Origin: Cupriavidus oxalaticus
GTDB lineage: Bacteria > Pseudomonadota > Gammaproteobacteria > Burkholderiales > Burkholderiaceae
Length of the DNA: 64,000 nt
Assembly: GCF_016894385.1 (NCBI RefSeq)
Contig: NZ_CP069812.1
Coordinates: 2,852,001 to 2,916,000, forward strand
Direction of reading: 5' to 3'
Shown: in pieces, positions 7,979 to 16,474 of the stretch
Numbering within the stretch: position 1 is the first letter of the stretch
Layout: the number at the start of each line of letters is the position of its first letter
Notes under the pieces: generated by a model
What the model saw: the letters and a program-made list of their open reading frames with translations, nothing else
Told to the model about the DNA's origin: nothing
The model's database searches: none
Made by a program: the position numbers and the translations under genes

Positions 7979-9774
7979 ACTTGCGCACCGCCCTCCTGCT
8001 TGCCTGCGTGCTCGCGCTGCTGCCTGGCCTGGCGGTTGCGGCCGGCAACGACAGCGCTGCCGGCCGGCTCCCGCTCGCCTACCAGATCGAACCCGGCGCA
8101 AGACCCTGGACTGGCCGGTTGCGTGCAGTCGGCTGGCAACCCTCGCTCGCCGGCACTGGTGATGACCGCCAGCCGCTGTCCGGCCTGTGGGAAGCGGGTG
8201 CCTTGCTGGATGCCCGGCAACCCGCATCGCGCAGGATCTACACCTCGCTGCCGGCCGCCATGCTCCGGCCAGAGCGGCTGGTGTCGCTTCAATGGCCCGA
8301 CCTTGACGATGCCACGCGCGAGCGACTCGACATCCAGCAACTGGCCTGGCTGCGCGGCGACAATGCCAATCCCGCGCTGCGCCCGCGCGAGACGCGGCTG
8401 GCGAGCGCACCTGGCGCGCGCGTGCTGGTGGTCGCGCCGCCGGCGTGGCAGCCGGGACAGCCTGGCCATGCTCCCTTTCGCGTGCGCCATGCACAGCGGC
8501 CGCACATGGCATGGCTCGGCACCGTCGATGGCCAGGTGCACGGCTTCGATGCCGTCACCGGCGAGGAGCGTGCCGTCTACCTGCCGCGCACGCTGCTGCC
8601 GCTTGCCGCCACCATGGCCGAGTCCAAGGCACCGGTCGCGCCCAATCCTTGCCCCCGCCCGGAAAGCGGCGACGCCGTCGTCGAGGGTGCCTGGCGCACG
8701 CTGCTGCTGTGCGCGTTCCGCGGCGGGCCGGAAGATATCGCCGGGGTGTTTGCGCTGGACATCACCGAACCGGACGCCGCGCCGCCATTGCGATTGCTGT
8801 GGGAACACGCCGCCACGCCGGCCTTGCCGCTTGCCGGCATCGGGCCGGTTCGCGCGGCCGCGCTAAGCGACGGCCAGGCGCAGCGCTGGCATGCCATCGC
8901 ACTGCTGGCGCCGCCGGCGGAGCCCGGGCTGGCGCTGCTGCCGCTCGACACGCCAGCGGCGCCATGGCGCATGCTGCGCGTGGCCAGGCAAGGCTGCGAC
9001 GGCAAGCCATCGACGGCCGCGCTGCGCGCCGTGACCGTGGCAACGGCGTTCGATGGCACGGCGCTGGCTGCGTACGCCACCGATGCTGACGGCCAGCTGT
9101 GGCGCTTTGCGCTGGGCGATGTCCTGCGGCAGCAGCCAGCACCGCCGGCCACTTGTTTGCACCGCCTGCGCGGCGGGGTCGTCTTTGCCGAACCGGCCCC
9201 GCCGGTGGTGCTGGGCACGCCGGCGCAACCACTGGTGGTTTATGCCGCCGGCAACGAACTGGCCGCCGTGGCCGATGGCCCCCATGCCGCCAGCCGGCCC
9301 GCCAGCATCGAAGTGCGCGCACAAGGGGCAGGCTTTGTCCTCCAGGCCGCACCGGGCCAGGCGCAAGCGGTGGGCTGGCATCTCGTCCTGCCCGATGCCG
9401 GGGAACAGGTCGAGCGCCTCAGCCTGGCCTCGCCGGGTTACCTCGTCGTCGTGACACGCCTGCCGGACGGCAGGCAGCGGACCTACCTGGTGCTGGGTGC
9501 CACTGGCGAGTCAGTCGGCCGCAAGGCGGACGGCGCGCCGGTGCTTCCCTTTGTCACCGGGCAGGTCGGCGAAGACCCGCCGGTCCTCACCCGTGAGGCC
9601 CTGCCGGGAATGACACCCCAGGCCGGCAGCGCCGGCCGCGAGGTCCACGCGCTGGCGCTATGGGCAGTGGAGAACGGCGTGGCAACGCGCCTTGCTCGCG
9701 TGGTGGCAAGCCGTCGCACCGGCCGGCTGGCATGGCGCGAACTGGCGGGTCCGGCCAAGGAGACGGCACCATGA
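7975..9774 (+). CDS. Short PilY1-like protein (second operon)
   Basis: 599-aa secreted protein with a clear signal peptide (hydrophobic residues 3-22, ending LAVAAG). It contains the PilY1 propeller signature in reduced form (AWLGTVDGQVHGFDAVTGEE, then FALDITEPDAAPPLRLLWEH), matching the equivalent segments of the PilY1 at 1-3156. It is far shorter than typical PilY1 (over 1000 aa) and lacks the long N-terminal region, so it looks like a propeller-only version. Start at 7975 was chosen for its ATGA overlap with the PilX-like gene and for the signal peptide. The reading frame is open further upstream, but that part overlaps the PilX-like gene. Confidence 0.78.
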   Translation: MNLRTALLLACVLALLPGLAVAAGNDSAAGRLPLAYQIEPGARPWTGRLRAVGWQPSLAGTGDDRQPLSGLWEAGALLDARQPASRRIYTSLPAAMLRPERLVSLQWPDLDDATRERLDIQQLAWLRGDNANPALRPRETRLASAPGARVLVVAPPAWQPGQPGHAPFRVRHAQRPHMAWLGTVDGQVHGFDAVTGEERAVYLPRTLLPLAATMAESKAPVAPNPCPRPESGDAVVEGAWRTLLLCAFRGGPEDIAGVFALDITEPDAAPPLRLLWEHAATPALPLAGIGPVRAAALSDGQAQRWHAIALLAPPAEPGLALLPLDTPAAPWRMLRVARQGCDGKPSTAALRAVTVATAFDGTALAAYATDADGQLWRFALGDVLRQQPAPPATCLHRLRGGVVFAEPAPPVVLGTPAQPLVVYAAGNELAAVADGPHAASRPASIEVRAQGAGFVLQAAPGQAQAVGWHLVLPDAGEQVERLSLASPGYLVVVTRLPDGRQRTYLVLGATGESVGRKADGAPVLPFVTGQVGEDPPVLTREALPGMTPQAGSAGREVHALALWAVENGVATRLARVVASRRTGRLAWRELAGPAKETAP

Positions 9775-10205
9775 ATCCGCGCGGCTTTTCCCTGATCGAG
9801 CTGATGGCCGCGGTGGTGATCGCCGCGCTGCTGGCCTCGCTGGCCGTGCCGGCCTGGCACGAGCATCTGCGCCGCGGCTGGCGCGCCCAGGCACGCGCCG
9901 AACTGATTTCTGCCTTGCTGGAACTGGAACGGCACGCCGCGGGAGCCATGAGCTTCGCCACGCAGCCCGGAGCCGACACCGCGGCCGGCGACTGGCCGCG
10001 CCCGGTGCCCGCGACCGGCCAGGCACGCCATGTCATTTCGGCAACGCCCTGCCCGGCGGCGGGCCTGGATACCTGCGTCGAACTGCGCGCCACGCCGCGC
10101 CAGCCCGACCGGCAGTGCGGCGTGCTGATCCTGCGCAGCACTGGTCAGTGGCTGGCTTGGCCCGAGAACGTCGACCGGCCCGGCCCGTTGCCGGCGGAGT
10201 GCTGA
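9771..10205 (+). CDS. PilE-like minor pilin (second operon)
   Basis: 144-aa type IV pilin-like protein with a very short leader, MNPRG, followed by FSLIELMAAVVIAALLASLA with Glu at +5, as in PilE and PilA2-type minor pilins. Two C-terminal cysteine pairs are placed like the disulfide loop of minor pilins. It starts in the stop of the PilY1-like gene (ATGA at 9771-9774). Confidence 0.78.
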   Translation: MNPRGFSLIELMAAVVIAALLASLAVPAWHEHLRRGWRAQARAELISALLELERHAAGAMSFATQPGADTAAGDWPRPVPATGQARHVISATPCPAAGLDTCVELRATPRQPDRQCGVLILRSTGQWLAWPENVDRPGPLPAEC

Positions 10206-10206
10206 C

Positions 10207-10743
10207 ATGCCACGCGTTGCTCGCTGCGCCGGCATGAGCCTGGCCGAGCTGCTGGCCTGCCTCGCCATCCTGGCGGTGCTGGCCGCCACGGCCTGGCCAT
10301 CCTTCAGCGCACTGCTGGCACGCCAGGCCGTGGACCAGGCCGCCGACCGGCTCGCCGCGTCGCTGGCGCTGGCGCGCTCCACGGCCATGGCCCGCCGCAT
10401 CGAAGTGACGCTACAGCCGCTGGACGGGCAACCCGGCCTGGACCGCGGCTGGCAACTGCTGGCCGGATCCGGCCCGGATGCGACGCCGCTGGCGGTAGTC
10501 GAGCCCGCCGCGTCCTGCCTGCGCGTGGCGCTGCGGCAGACCGGCCGCGACAGCCATACGATGCGATTCACAGCTGTGGGATACTCTCGGTCTGAACAAG
10601 GCGGCTTCCAGGCGGCCACCTTCGCGCTCAGCTGCCGCGGCGCGCAGCGCCAGGTGCGCCTTGGCGCCCAGGGCCGCATCCGGCTCTGCACGCCGGGCCG
10701 CGACAGCGATTGCGACGCGGCGGACGGCCCGGAACCGCCGTAA
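10207..10743 (+). CDS. FimT/GspH-like pseudopilin (second operon, last gene)
   Basis: 178-aa GspH/FimT-like pseudopilin. Leader MPRVARCAG precedes MSLAELLACLAILAVLAATA (Glu at +5), then ADRLAASLALARSTAMARRI, the typical 'lArseAi.R...V' element of the family. It begins 1 base after the upstream stop and closes the second operon; ribD begins 63 bp later. Compared with the first operon the fimT-like gene sits last instead of first. Confidence 0.76.
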   Translation: MPRVARCAGMSLAELLACLAILAVLAATAWPSFSALLARQAVDQAADRLAASLALARSTAMARRIEVTLQPLDGQPGLDRGWQLLAGSGPDATPLAVVEPAASCLRVALRQTGRDSHTMRFTAVGYSRSEQGGFQAATFALSCRGAQRQVRLGAQGRIRLCTPGRDSDCDAADGPEPP

Positions 10744-10806
10744 CCCTGGAACCCCGGACAGACTCTCCTCCCATCCACCGCAAACCGGCCACGAGCTACA
10801 GGCGCC

Positions 10807-11922
10807 ATGTTTTCCGATAAAGACCACGCCGCCATGCAACAGGCCCTCGCGCTCGCCGCGCGGGGCATGTTCACCACCACGCCCAATCCGCGCGTCGGCT
10901 GCGTGCTGGTCAAGGACGGCCAGGTCATCGGCCAGGGTTACACCCAGCCGGCCGGACAGGACCATGCCGAAATCCAGGCGATGAAAGACGCGCTGTCGCG
11001 CGGGCTGGATCCGGACGGCGCCACCGCCTACGTCACGCTCGAGCCGTGCAGCCACTTCGGCCGCACGCCGCCATGCGCCGATGCGCTGGTGCGCGCCGGC
11101 GTGGCGCGGGTGGTGGCGGCCATGGAAGACCCGAACCCCTCGGTATCCGGAAGCGGCCTGCAGCGGCTGCGCGATGCCGGCATCGACGTGCGCTGCGGAC
11201 TGCTGGAAAAGGAAGCGCGCGATCTCAATATCGGCTTCGTGTCGCGCATGACGCGCGGGCTGCCGTGGGTGCGGGTCAAGGTGGCGGCGTCGATGGACGG
11301 CGGCACCGCGCTGCATGACGGCACCAGCCAGTGGATCACCGGCCAGGCGGCGCGCGACGACGGCCATGCCTGGCGCGCGCGTGCCTGCGCGATCCTGACC
11401 GGCATCGGCACGGTCCGCGACGACGACCCGGCCCTGACCGTGCGCGCGCTCGCCACGCCACGCCAGCCGCAGCGGATCCTGGTCGATTCGCGGCTGGAAG
11501 TGCCGCTCGACGCAAAGATCCTGACGCCGGACGCCGGCGAGTTCGCCAAGCCGGTGCTGGTGTTCTGCGCGGTGGAGGACCGCGAACGCCAGCGGGCGCT
11601 GGAAGCGCGCGGCGCCGAAGTGGTAGTGCTGCCCAACCCGCACGGCAAGGTCGAGCTGCCCCGGATGCTGCAGGAACTGGGCCGGCGCGGCATCAACGAA
11701 TTGCACGTCGAAGCCGGCTTCAAGCTCAATGGCTCGCTGGTGCGCGAACACTGCGCCGACGAGCTGCTGATCTACCTGGCGCCCAAGCTGCTCGGCGACG
11801 CGCAGGGCATGTTCAACCTGCCGCCGCTGGGGCGGCTGCAGGATGCCGCGCAGTTCCGCTGGCATGAAATCCGGCAGATCGGCGATGACCTGCGGCTGAT
11901 CGCGCGCCGCAACGACGCCTGA
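10807..11922 (+). CDS. ribD: RibD, bifunctional riboflavin deaminase/reductase
   Basis: Bifunctional diaminohydroxyphosphoribosylaminopyrimidine deaminase / 5-amino-6-(5-phosphoribosylamino)uracil reductase, 371 aa, steps 2 and 3 of riboflavin synthesis. The N-terminal cytidine-deaminase-type zinc site is visible: HAEIQAM around residue 57 and TLEPCSHFGRTPPC near residue 78. The C-terminal reductase domain follows from about residue 150 (VRVKVAASMDGGTALHDGTS). It heads a rib cluster: ribE starts 50 bp downstream, followed by ribBA, ribH and nusB. No FMN riboswitch was recognised in the 63 bp upstream. Confidence 0.95.
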   Translation: MFSDKDHAAMQQALALAARGMFTTTPNPRVGCVLVKDGQVIGQGYTQPAGQDHAEIQAMKDALSRGLDPDGATAYVTLEPCSHFGRTPPCADALVRAGVARVVAAMEDPNPSVSGSGLQRLRDAGIDVRCGLLEKEARDLNIGFVSRMTRGLPWVRVKVAASMDGGTALHDGTSQWITGQAARDDGHAWRARACAILTGIGTVRDDDPALTVRALATPRQPQRILVDSRLEVPLDAKILTPDAGEFAKPVLVFCAVEDRERQRALEARGAEVVVLPNPHGKVELPRMLQELGRRGINELHVEAGFKLNGSLVREHCADELLIYLAPKLLGDAQGMFNLPPLGRLQDAAQFRWHEIRQIGDDLRLIARRNDA

Positions 11923-11971
11923 CCTCCTGATCGCCTACCCCCCCAGATTGACCAAGACAGAAGACACCACC

Positions 11972-12610
11972 ATGTTCACAGGCATTGTCGCGGCCGTCGG
12001 CCGCATTGAAACCGTAACCCCGCTGGGTGCCGCCGATGCCGGCGTGCGCCTGCATATCGCCGCCGGCGGCCTGGACCTGTCCGATGTGATCATCGGCGAC
12101 AGCATTGCGATCCAGGGCGCCTGCATGACGGTGATCGCCATGGGCGCGGACAGCTTCGACGTCGAGGTCTCGCGCGAGTCGCTCGACAAGACCGTCGGCC
12201 TGGAGCGCGCCGGCCGCGTCAACCTGGAAAAGGCGCTGCGCCTGGCCGACCGCCTCGGCGGCCACCTGGTCTCCGGGCACGTCGACGGGCTGGGCGAAGT
12301 GGTGCATTTCGCGCCCGTCGGCGAATCGCATGAGCTGCGCATCCGCGCGCCGCGCGAGCTGGCCCGCTACCTTGCCTACAAGGGCTCGGTGGTGGTCAAC
12401 GGCGTCTCGCTGACCGTCAACCGCGTAAGCGACGAGGCCGACGAGGCCGACGAGCCCGGCGGCTGCGTGTTCTCGATCAACCTGATCCCGCACACGGTCG
12501 AGGTCACCACGCTGCAGGAGTTGCAGCCCGGCGCCCGCGTGAACCTGGAAATCGACCTGATCGCGCGCTACGTGGAGCGGATGCTGTCCACGGCCGACGC
12601 CGGCAAGTAA
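11972..12610 (+). CDS. ribE: Riboflavin synthase alpha chain
   Basis: Riboflavin synthase, 212 aa, dismutates 6,7-dimethyl-8-ribityllumazine to riboflavin. It starts with the diagnostic MFTGIVAAVGRIE and contains the two internally repeated lumazine-binding halves, including SIAIQGACMTV in the first and the matching SVVVNGVSLTV in the second, and HLVSGHVDGLGEV between them. The ATG at 11972 was chosen over the open frame upstream because it begins the conserved N-terminus. An in-frame Asp-Glu-Ala repeat (EADEADEP) near residue 155 is slightly unusual. Called ribC in some nomenclatures. Confidence 0.95.
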   Translation: MFTGIVAAVGRIETVTPLGAADAGVRLHIAAGGLDLSDVIIGDSIAIQGACMTVIAMGADSFDVEVSRESLDKTVGLERAGRVNLEKALRLADRLGGHLVSGHVDGLGEVVHFAPVGESHELRIRAPRELARYLAYKGSVVVNGVSLTVNRVSDEADEADEPGGCVFSINLIPHTVEVTTLQELQPGARVNLEIDLIARYVERMLSTADAGK

Positions 12611-12856
12611 GTCCCGGAGTTCGCCCAGCCCCCCTTCCCCGCACCGCGCCGCACTTTCCCGCGGCGCGGCCGCCCGCGCAGCCTGCCTTGGCGTACAATA
12701 GCGGGCTTGACTGGGCACCCTGCCGGGCGTATATGCCAAGGCCGGCGGGCCCGACGCCCCGCCTCAGTCCGGCCGCCTTCCGACGCGGCCACCGTTCCCG
12801 TCCGCCTTATTCGCGGCATTTCGCTCGTTTCGCCTCAATTTGCCGTCCTGCACGCC
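12611..12856 (+). promoter_or_regulatory. ribE-ribBA intergenic leader with possible promoter
   Basis: This 246-bp gap precedes ribBA, a common location for an FMN riboswitch, but the conserved RFN helices are not recognisable here. A TACAAT hexamer lies at 12694-12699 and could be a -10, without a good -35 at the right distance. ribBA may therefore have its own promoter and a 160-nt leader. Confidence 0.3.
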
Positions 12857-13978
12857 ATGACAATCGCCCGTACCGAAGACATCATTGCCGACATCCGTGC
12901 CGGCCGCATGGTCATCCTTGTCGACGAGGAAGACCGCGAGAATGAAGGCGACCTGGTGCTGGCTGCCGACTTCGTCACGCCGGAAGCGATCAACTTCATG
13001 GCCAAGCATGGCCGCGGCCTGATCTGCCTGACGCTGACCGCCGAGCGCTGCCGCCAGCTGGACCTGCACCCCATGGTCAGCCGCAACGGCACCCAGCACG
13101 GCACCAACTTCACGGTGTCGATCGAGGCCGCCGAAGGCGTGACCACCGGCATCTCGGCCGCCGACCGCGCCCGCACCGTGCAGGCCGCGGTGGCCCGCGA
13201 CGCCAGGCCGGCCGACCTGGTCCAGCCCGGCCACATCTTCCCGCTGACGGCCCAGCCCGGCGGCGTGCTGATCCGCGCCGGCCATACCGAGGCCGGTTGC
13301 GACCTGGGCGCGCTGGCCGGCCTGACGCCCGCCGCCGTGATCTGCGAGATCATGAAGGACGACGGCACCATGGCGCGCCTGCCCGACCTGATCGAGTTCG
13401 CGCAGGAGCACGACCTGAAGATCGGCACCATTGCCGACCTGATCCACTACCGCAGCCGCACCGAGAGCATCATCGAGCGCGTCGGCGAACGCGACATGCA
13501 GACGCCGTACGGCACCTTCCGCAGCATCGCCTACCGCGACAAGCCGACCGGCCAGGCCCACCTGGCACTGGTGCGCGGCACGCCGACGCCGGACCAGGAA
13601 ACGCTGGTGCGCGTGCACGAGCCCTTCTCGGTGCTGGACCTGCTGGAAGTGAAGTCCACGACGCACTCGTGGAGCATCCCGGCGGCGATGCAGGCCATCG
13701 ACCAGGCCGACAGCGGCGTGATCGTGCTGCTGAACTGCGGCGACACCGTCGAGCAGCTGTTCACGCAGTTCACCGCACTCGACGCCCCGCAGACCCGCCC
13801 CCGCCGCAAGCCGGACCTGCGCACCTACGGCATGGGCGCGCAGATCCTGAAGGATGTCGGCGTCGGCAAGATGCGCGTGCTCGCCGCCAAGCAGCGCATG
13901 CCCAGCATGACCGGCTTCGACCTGGAAGTGACCGGCTACCAGCCCATGAACGAGCCGATGAATGGCCAGGCCGACTGA
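12857..13978 (+). CDS. ribBA: RibBA: DHBP synthase fused to a degenerate GTP cyclohydrolase II domain
   Basis: 373-aa fusion. The N-terminal half (residues 1 to about 205) is 3,4-dihydroxy-2-butanone 4-phosphate synthase, which makes the four-carbon unit of riboflavin from ribulose 5-phosphate. Its acidic metal-binding motif DEEDRENEGDLVLAADF and the later RAGHTEAGCDL are intact. The C-terminal half aligns in order with GTP cyclohydrolase II but lacks the three zinc cysteines; where E. coli RibA has the SECLTG...CDCG segment this protein reads HEPFSVLDLLEVKSTTHSW. The GTP-binding Arg-rich stretch is also missing. Start set at 12857 where the conserved N-terminus begins. DHBP synthase activity is likely, GTP cyclohydrolase activity unlikely. 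Confidence 0.93.
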   Translation: MTIARTEDIIADIRAGRMVILVDEEDRENEGDLVLAADFVTPEAINFMAKHGRGLICLTLTAERCRQLDLHPMVSRNGTQHGTNFTVSIEAAEGVTTGISAADRARTVQAAVARDARPADLVQPGHIFPLTAQPGGVLIRAGHTEAGCDLGALAGLTPAAVICEIMKDDGTMARLPDLIEFAQEHDLKIGTIADLIHYRSRTESIIERVGERDMQTPYGTFRSIAYRDKPTGQAHLALVRGTPTPDQETLVRVHEPFSVLDLLEVKSTTHSWSIPAAMQAIDQADSGVIVLLNCGDTVEQLFTQFTALDAPQTRPRRKPDLRTYGMGAQILKDVGVGKMRVLAAKQRMPSMTGFDLEVTGYQPMNEPMNGQAD

Positions 13979-14075
13979 GCCTTCCCGGACTAAGCTTCCC
14001 CCAATAGCTTCCCCCAAATACCCCGGCCGCGGCGCCACGCCGCCGCGGCCGCCCCGAAAACTGGAGAACTGAACA

Positions 14076-14573
14076 ATGGATCACGGCTTCTACCCCAGCA
14101 ACCTCGACGGTGAAGGCCTGCGTATCGGCATCGTGCAGGCGCGCTTCAACGAGCCGGTCTGCGCCGAACTGCTCGAAGCCTGCGTGGCCGAGCTGGAAAA
14201 GCTCGGCGTCGAAGGCGAGGACACCCTGGTGGTGACCGTGCCCGGCGCGCTGGAAGTGCCGCTGGCACTGCAGAAGATGGCCGAGAGCGGCCAGTTCGAC
14301 GCGCTGGTCGCGCTCGGCGCCGTGGTGCGCGGCGAAACCTACCACTTCGAGCTGGTCTCGAACGAATCCGGCGCCGGCATCACCCGCGTCGGCCTGGATT
14401 TCAACGTGCCGGTCGCCAACGGCATCCTGACCGTCGATACTGACGAGCAGGCCCATGCCCGCACCCGCGAAAAGGGCCGCGACTGCGCCCGCGCCGCGGT
14501 GGAGATGGCCAACCTGGTCGATGCGCTGGACTCGCTGCGCGGCCAGGAAGACGATGAGGACGATGATGAGTGA
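14076..14573 (+). CDS. ribH: 6,7-dimethyl-8-ribityllumazine synthase
   Basis: Lumazine synthase, 165 aa, condenses the RibBA and RibD products. Family motifs are complete: [52 protein letters not shown]. The C-terminus carries an acidic tail (EDDEDDDE). The stop overlaps the start of nusB (ATG at 14563 or 14566 inside the acidic-tail codons), a coupling typical of ribH-nusB pairs. Confidence 0.95.
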   Translation: MDHGFYPSNLDGEGLRIGIVQARFNEPVCAELLEACVAELEKLGVEGEDTLVVTVPGALEVPLALQKMAESGQFDALVALGAVVRGETYHFELVSNESGAGITRVGLDFNVPVANGILTVDTDEQAHARTREKGRDCARAAVEMANLVDALDSLRGQEDDEDDDE

Positions 14574-15093
14574 TACGTCCAACGCCCCCGGCAATGCGGG
14601 CGGCAATGACGGCGGCAAGCCCGCCGGCAACAAGGCCGCGGCCCGCACCGAAGCCAAGGCACCGCCCAAGAGCGCGCGCCGCCGCTCGCGCGAGCTGGCG
14701 CTGCAGGGCCTGTACCAATGGCTGCTGAACCGCAACGACATCGGCGCGATCCAGGCCCACCTGCATGACGCGCAAGGCTTCAACAAGGCCGACCGCGAGC
14801 ACTTCGACGCGCTGCTCAATGGCGCCGTGCGCGAAGAGGCCCGCCTGACCGCCGCGTTCGAGCCGTTCCTGGACCGCACCGTGGACGAGCTGTCGCCGGT
14901 GGAGCGCGCCGCGCTGCTGGTCGGCAGCTACGAGCTGGTGCACTGCATCGACATCCCGTACAAGGTCGTGATCAACGAAGCGGTCGAACTGACCAAGACC
15001 TTTGGCGGCGTCGAAGGCTACAAGTACGTCAACGGCGTGCTGGACAAGCTCGCCGCCCAGGTGCGCGCGGCCGAGGTCGCGGCGCGCCGCTGA
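14566..15093 (+). CDS. nusB: Transcription antitermination factor NusB
   Basis: NusB, 175 aa, binds boxA RNA with NusE for rRNA antitermination. A disordered Gly/Ala/Lys-rich N-terminus of about 35 residues precedes the all-helical NusB fold ([20 protein letters not shown], later [20 protein letters not shown] and [14 protein letters not shown]). ATGs at 14554, 14563 and 14566 are in frame; 14566 gives MSDTSNAPG. It overlaps ribH and is followed by a strong hairpin terminator. Confidence 0.93.
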   Translation: MSDTSNAPGNAGGNDGGKPAGNKAAARTEAKAPPKSARRRSRELALQGLYQWLLNRNDIGAIQAHLHDAQGFNKADREHFDALLNGAVREEARLTAAFEPFLDRTVDELSPVERAALLVGSYELVHCIDIPYKVVINEAVELTKTFGGVEGYKYVNGVLDKLAAQVRAAEVAARR

Positions 15094-15138
15094 GCCAGGC
15101 ACCCGCGCCGGCCGGCACGACAGCCGGCCAGGCCTGAC

Positions 15139-15165
15139 GAAACACCCGCCGCGGCGGGTGTTTTC
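15139..15165 (+). terminator. Rho-independent terminator after nusB
   Basis: Perfect 10-bp GC-rich stem AACACCCGCC / GGCGGGTGTT (15141-15150 with 15153-15162) followed by TTTTC on the plus strand, 45 bp after the nusB stop. It ends the riboflavin-nusB transcript. Confidence 0.85.
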
Positions 15166-15218
15166 GTTTATACGTATTCTTTTTACTGAACGGGCCCCGC
15201 CCGCCTCTCCCCATCGCC

Positions 15219-16400
15219 ATGGACATGCAACGTCTTGCCACCGCCGCCCGCGTCGCCAACATCAATGCCTTTCACGTGATGGAACTGGCCAAGCAGGCCG
15301 CCGAACTCGAGCGCGCCGGCCGCCATATCGTGCACATGGGCATCGGCGAGCCGGACTTCACCGCCGCCGAGCCGGTGGTGCGCGCGGCCGAGGCGGCGAT
15401 GCGCCGCGGTGTCACGCAATACACCGGCGCGCTGGGCATCCATCCGCTGCGCGAGGCCATTGCCGGCTATTACAGGACGGCCTACGGCCTGGACCTCCCG
15501 GCGCGCCGCGTGATCGTCACGGCGGGAGCTTCCGGCGCGCTGCTGCTGGCGTGCGCGGTGCTGGTCGAGATCGGCGCCGAGGTGCTGATGCCCGATCCCA
15601 GCTACCCGTGCAACCGCCACTTCGTCGCCGCCTTCGACGGCGCGGCGCGCATGATCCCGAGCGGGCCGGCCGAGCGCTTCCAGCTCACCGCCGCGCAGGT
15701 CGAGGCCAACTGGCGCGGGCAGACCCGCGGCGTGCTGCTGGCCACGCCGTCCAACCCGACCGGCACCTCGATCCTGCCCGACGAGCTCGGCCGCATCCTG
15801 CAGGCGGTGCGCGCACGCAACGGCTTCGCCATCGTCGACGAGATCTACCAGGGGCTGTCGTACGACGCGGCGCCGGTCTCGGCGCTGAGCCTGGACGACA
15901 ACGTGGTCACGGTGAACAGCTTCTCCAAGTACTTCAACATGACCGGCTGGCGGCTGGGCTGGCTGGTGGTGCCGGATGCGCTGGTCGAGGCCTTCGAGAA
16001 GGTCGCCCAGAACCTCTTTATCTGCGCCTCCGCCGTGGCACAGTACGCGGCGCGCGCCTGCTTCACCCCCGAGGCGCTGGCGATCTACGACGAACGCAAG
16101 GCCGAGTTCCGCCGCCGCCGCGACCTGATCGTGCCGGCGCTGGAGGCGCTGGGCCTGCGCGTGCCGGTGCGCCCGGACGGCGCCTTCTACGTCTATGCCG
16201 ACTGCCGCGGCGTCAACCACCCGGCCGCCGGCGACGCCGACCGGCTGACCCAGGCGATGCTGCACGACGCGGGCGTGGTGATGGTGCCGGGGCAGGATTT
16301 CGGGCCGCATACCGCCAGCGACTACATCCGCATCTCGTATGCGACCTCGCGCGCGAACATCGAGGAAGCGATGACCCGGCTGGCCAGGCTGTTCCGCTGA
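15219..16400 (+). CDS. Class I/II PLP-dependent aminotransferase
   Basis: 393-aa fold-type I aminotransferase. Visible features: HMGIGEPDF near residue 40 (substrate and cofactor loop), the SNPTG motif of the aminotransferase fold, IVDEIYQGLSYD with the PLP-pyridine Asp, and the Schiff-base Lys in NSFSKYFNMTGWRLGW. The final Arg of the SYATSRANIEEA region would bind the substrate carboxylate. The exact amino acid substrate cannot be read; aspartate, alanine or aromatic aminotransferase activity are all possible. It is transcribed alone between two terminators. Confidence 0.88.
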   Translation: MDMQRLATAARVANINAFHVMELAKQAAELERAGRHIVHMGIGEPDFTAAEPVVRAAEAAMRRGVTQYTGALGIHPLREAIAGYYRTAYGLDLPARRVIVTAGASGALLLACAVLVEIGAEVLMPDPSYPCNRHFVAAFDGAARMIPSGPAERFQLTAAQVEANWRGQTRGVLLATPSNPTGTSILPDELGRILQAVRARNGFAIVDEIYQGLSYDAAPVSALSLDDNVVTVNSFSKYFNMTGWRLGWLVVPDALVEAFEKVAQNLFICASAVAQYAARACFTPEALAIYDERKAEFRRRRDLIVPALEALGLRVPVRPDGAFYVYADCRGVNHPAAGDADRLTQAMLHDAGVVMVPGQDFGPHTASDYIRISYATSRANIEEAMTRLARLFR

Positions 16401-16420
16401 GGCGCCAAGGGGCGCCAGGC

Positions 16421-16455
16421 AAAGAAAAAGCACCCCGCGGGGTGCTTTTTCTTTT
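16421..16455. terminator. Bidirectional terminator between aminotransferase and transglycosylase genes
   Basis: A long perfect inverted repeat: A-rich arm AAAGAAAAAGCACCCC, 2-base centre GC, arm GGGGTGCTTTTTCTTT. It has a T-run on the plus strand and, because of the A-run, also on the minus strand. It lies between two convergent genes (16400 and 16475). Confidence 0.88.
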
Positions 16456-16474
16456 GAGACCCGGACGCCAAGCC

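Noticed and set aside
12611..12856. FMN riboswitch before ribBA
   Set aside because: The location is right, but the conserved RFN-element sequence blocks are not recognisable.
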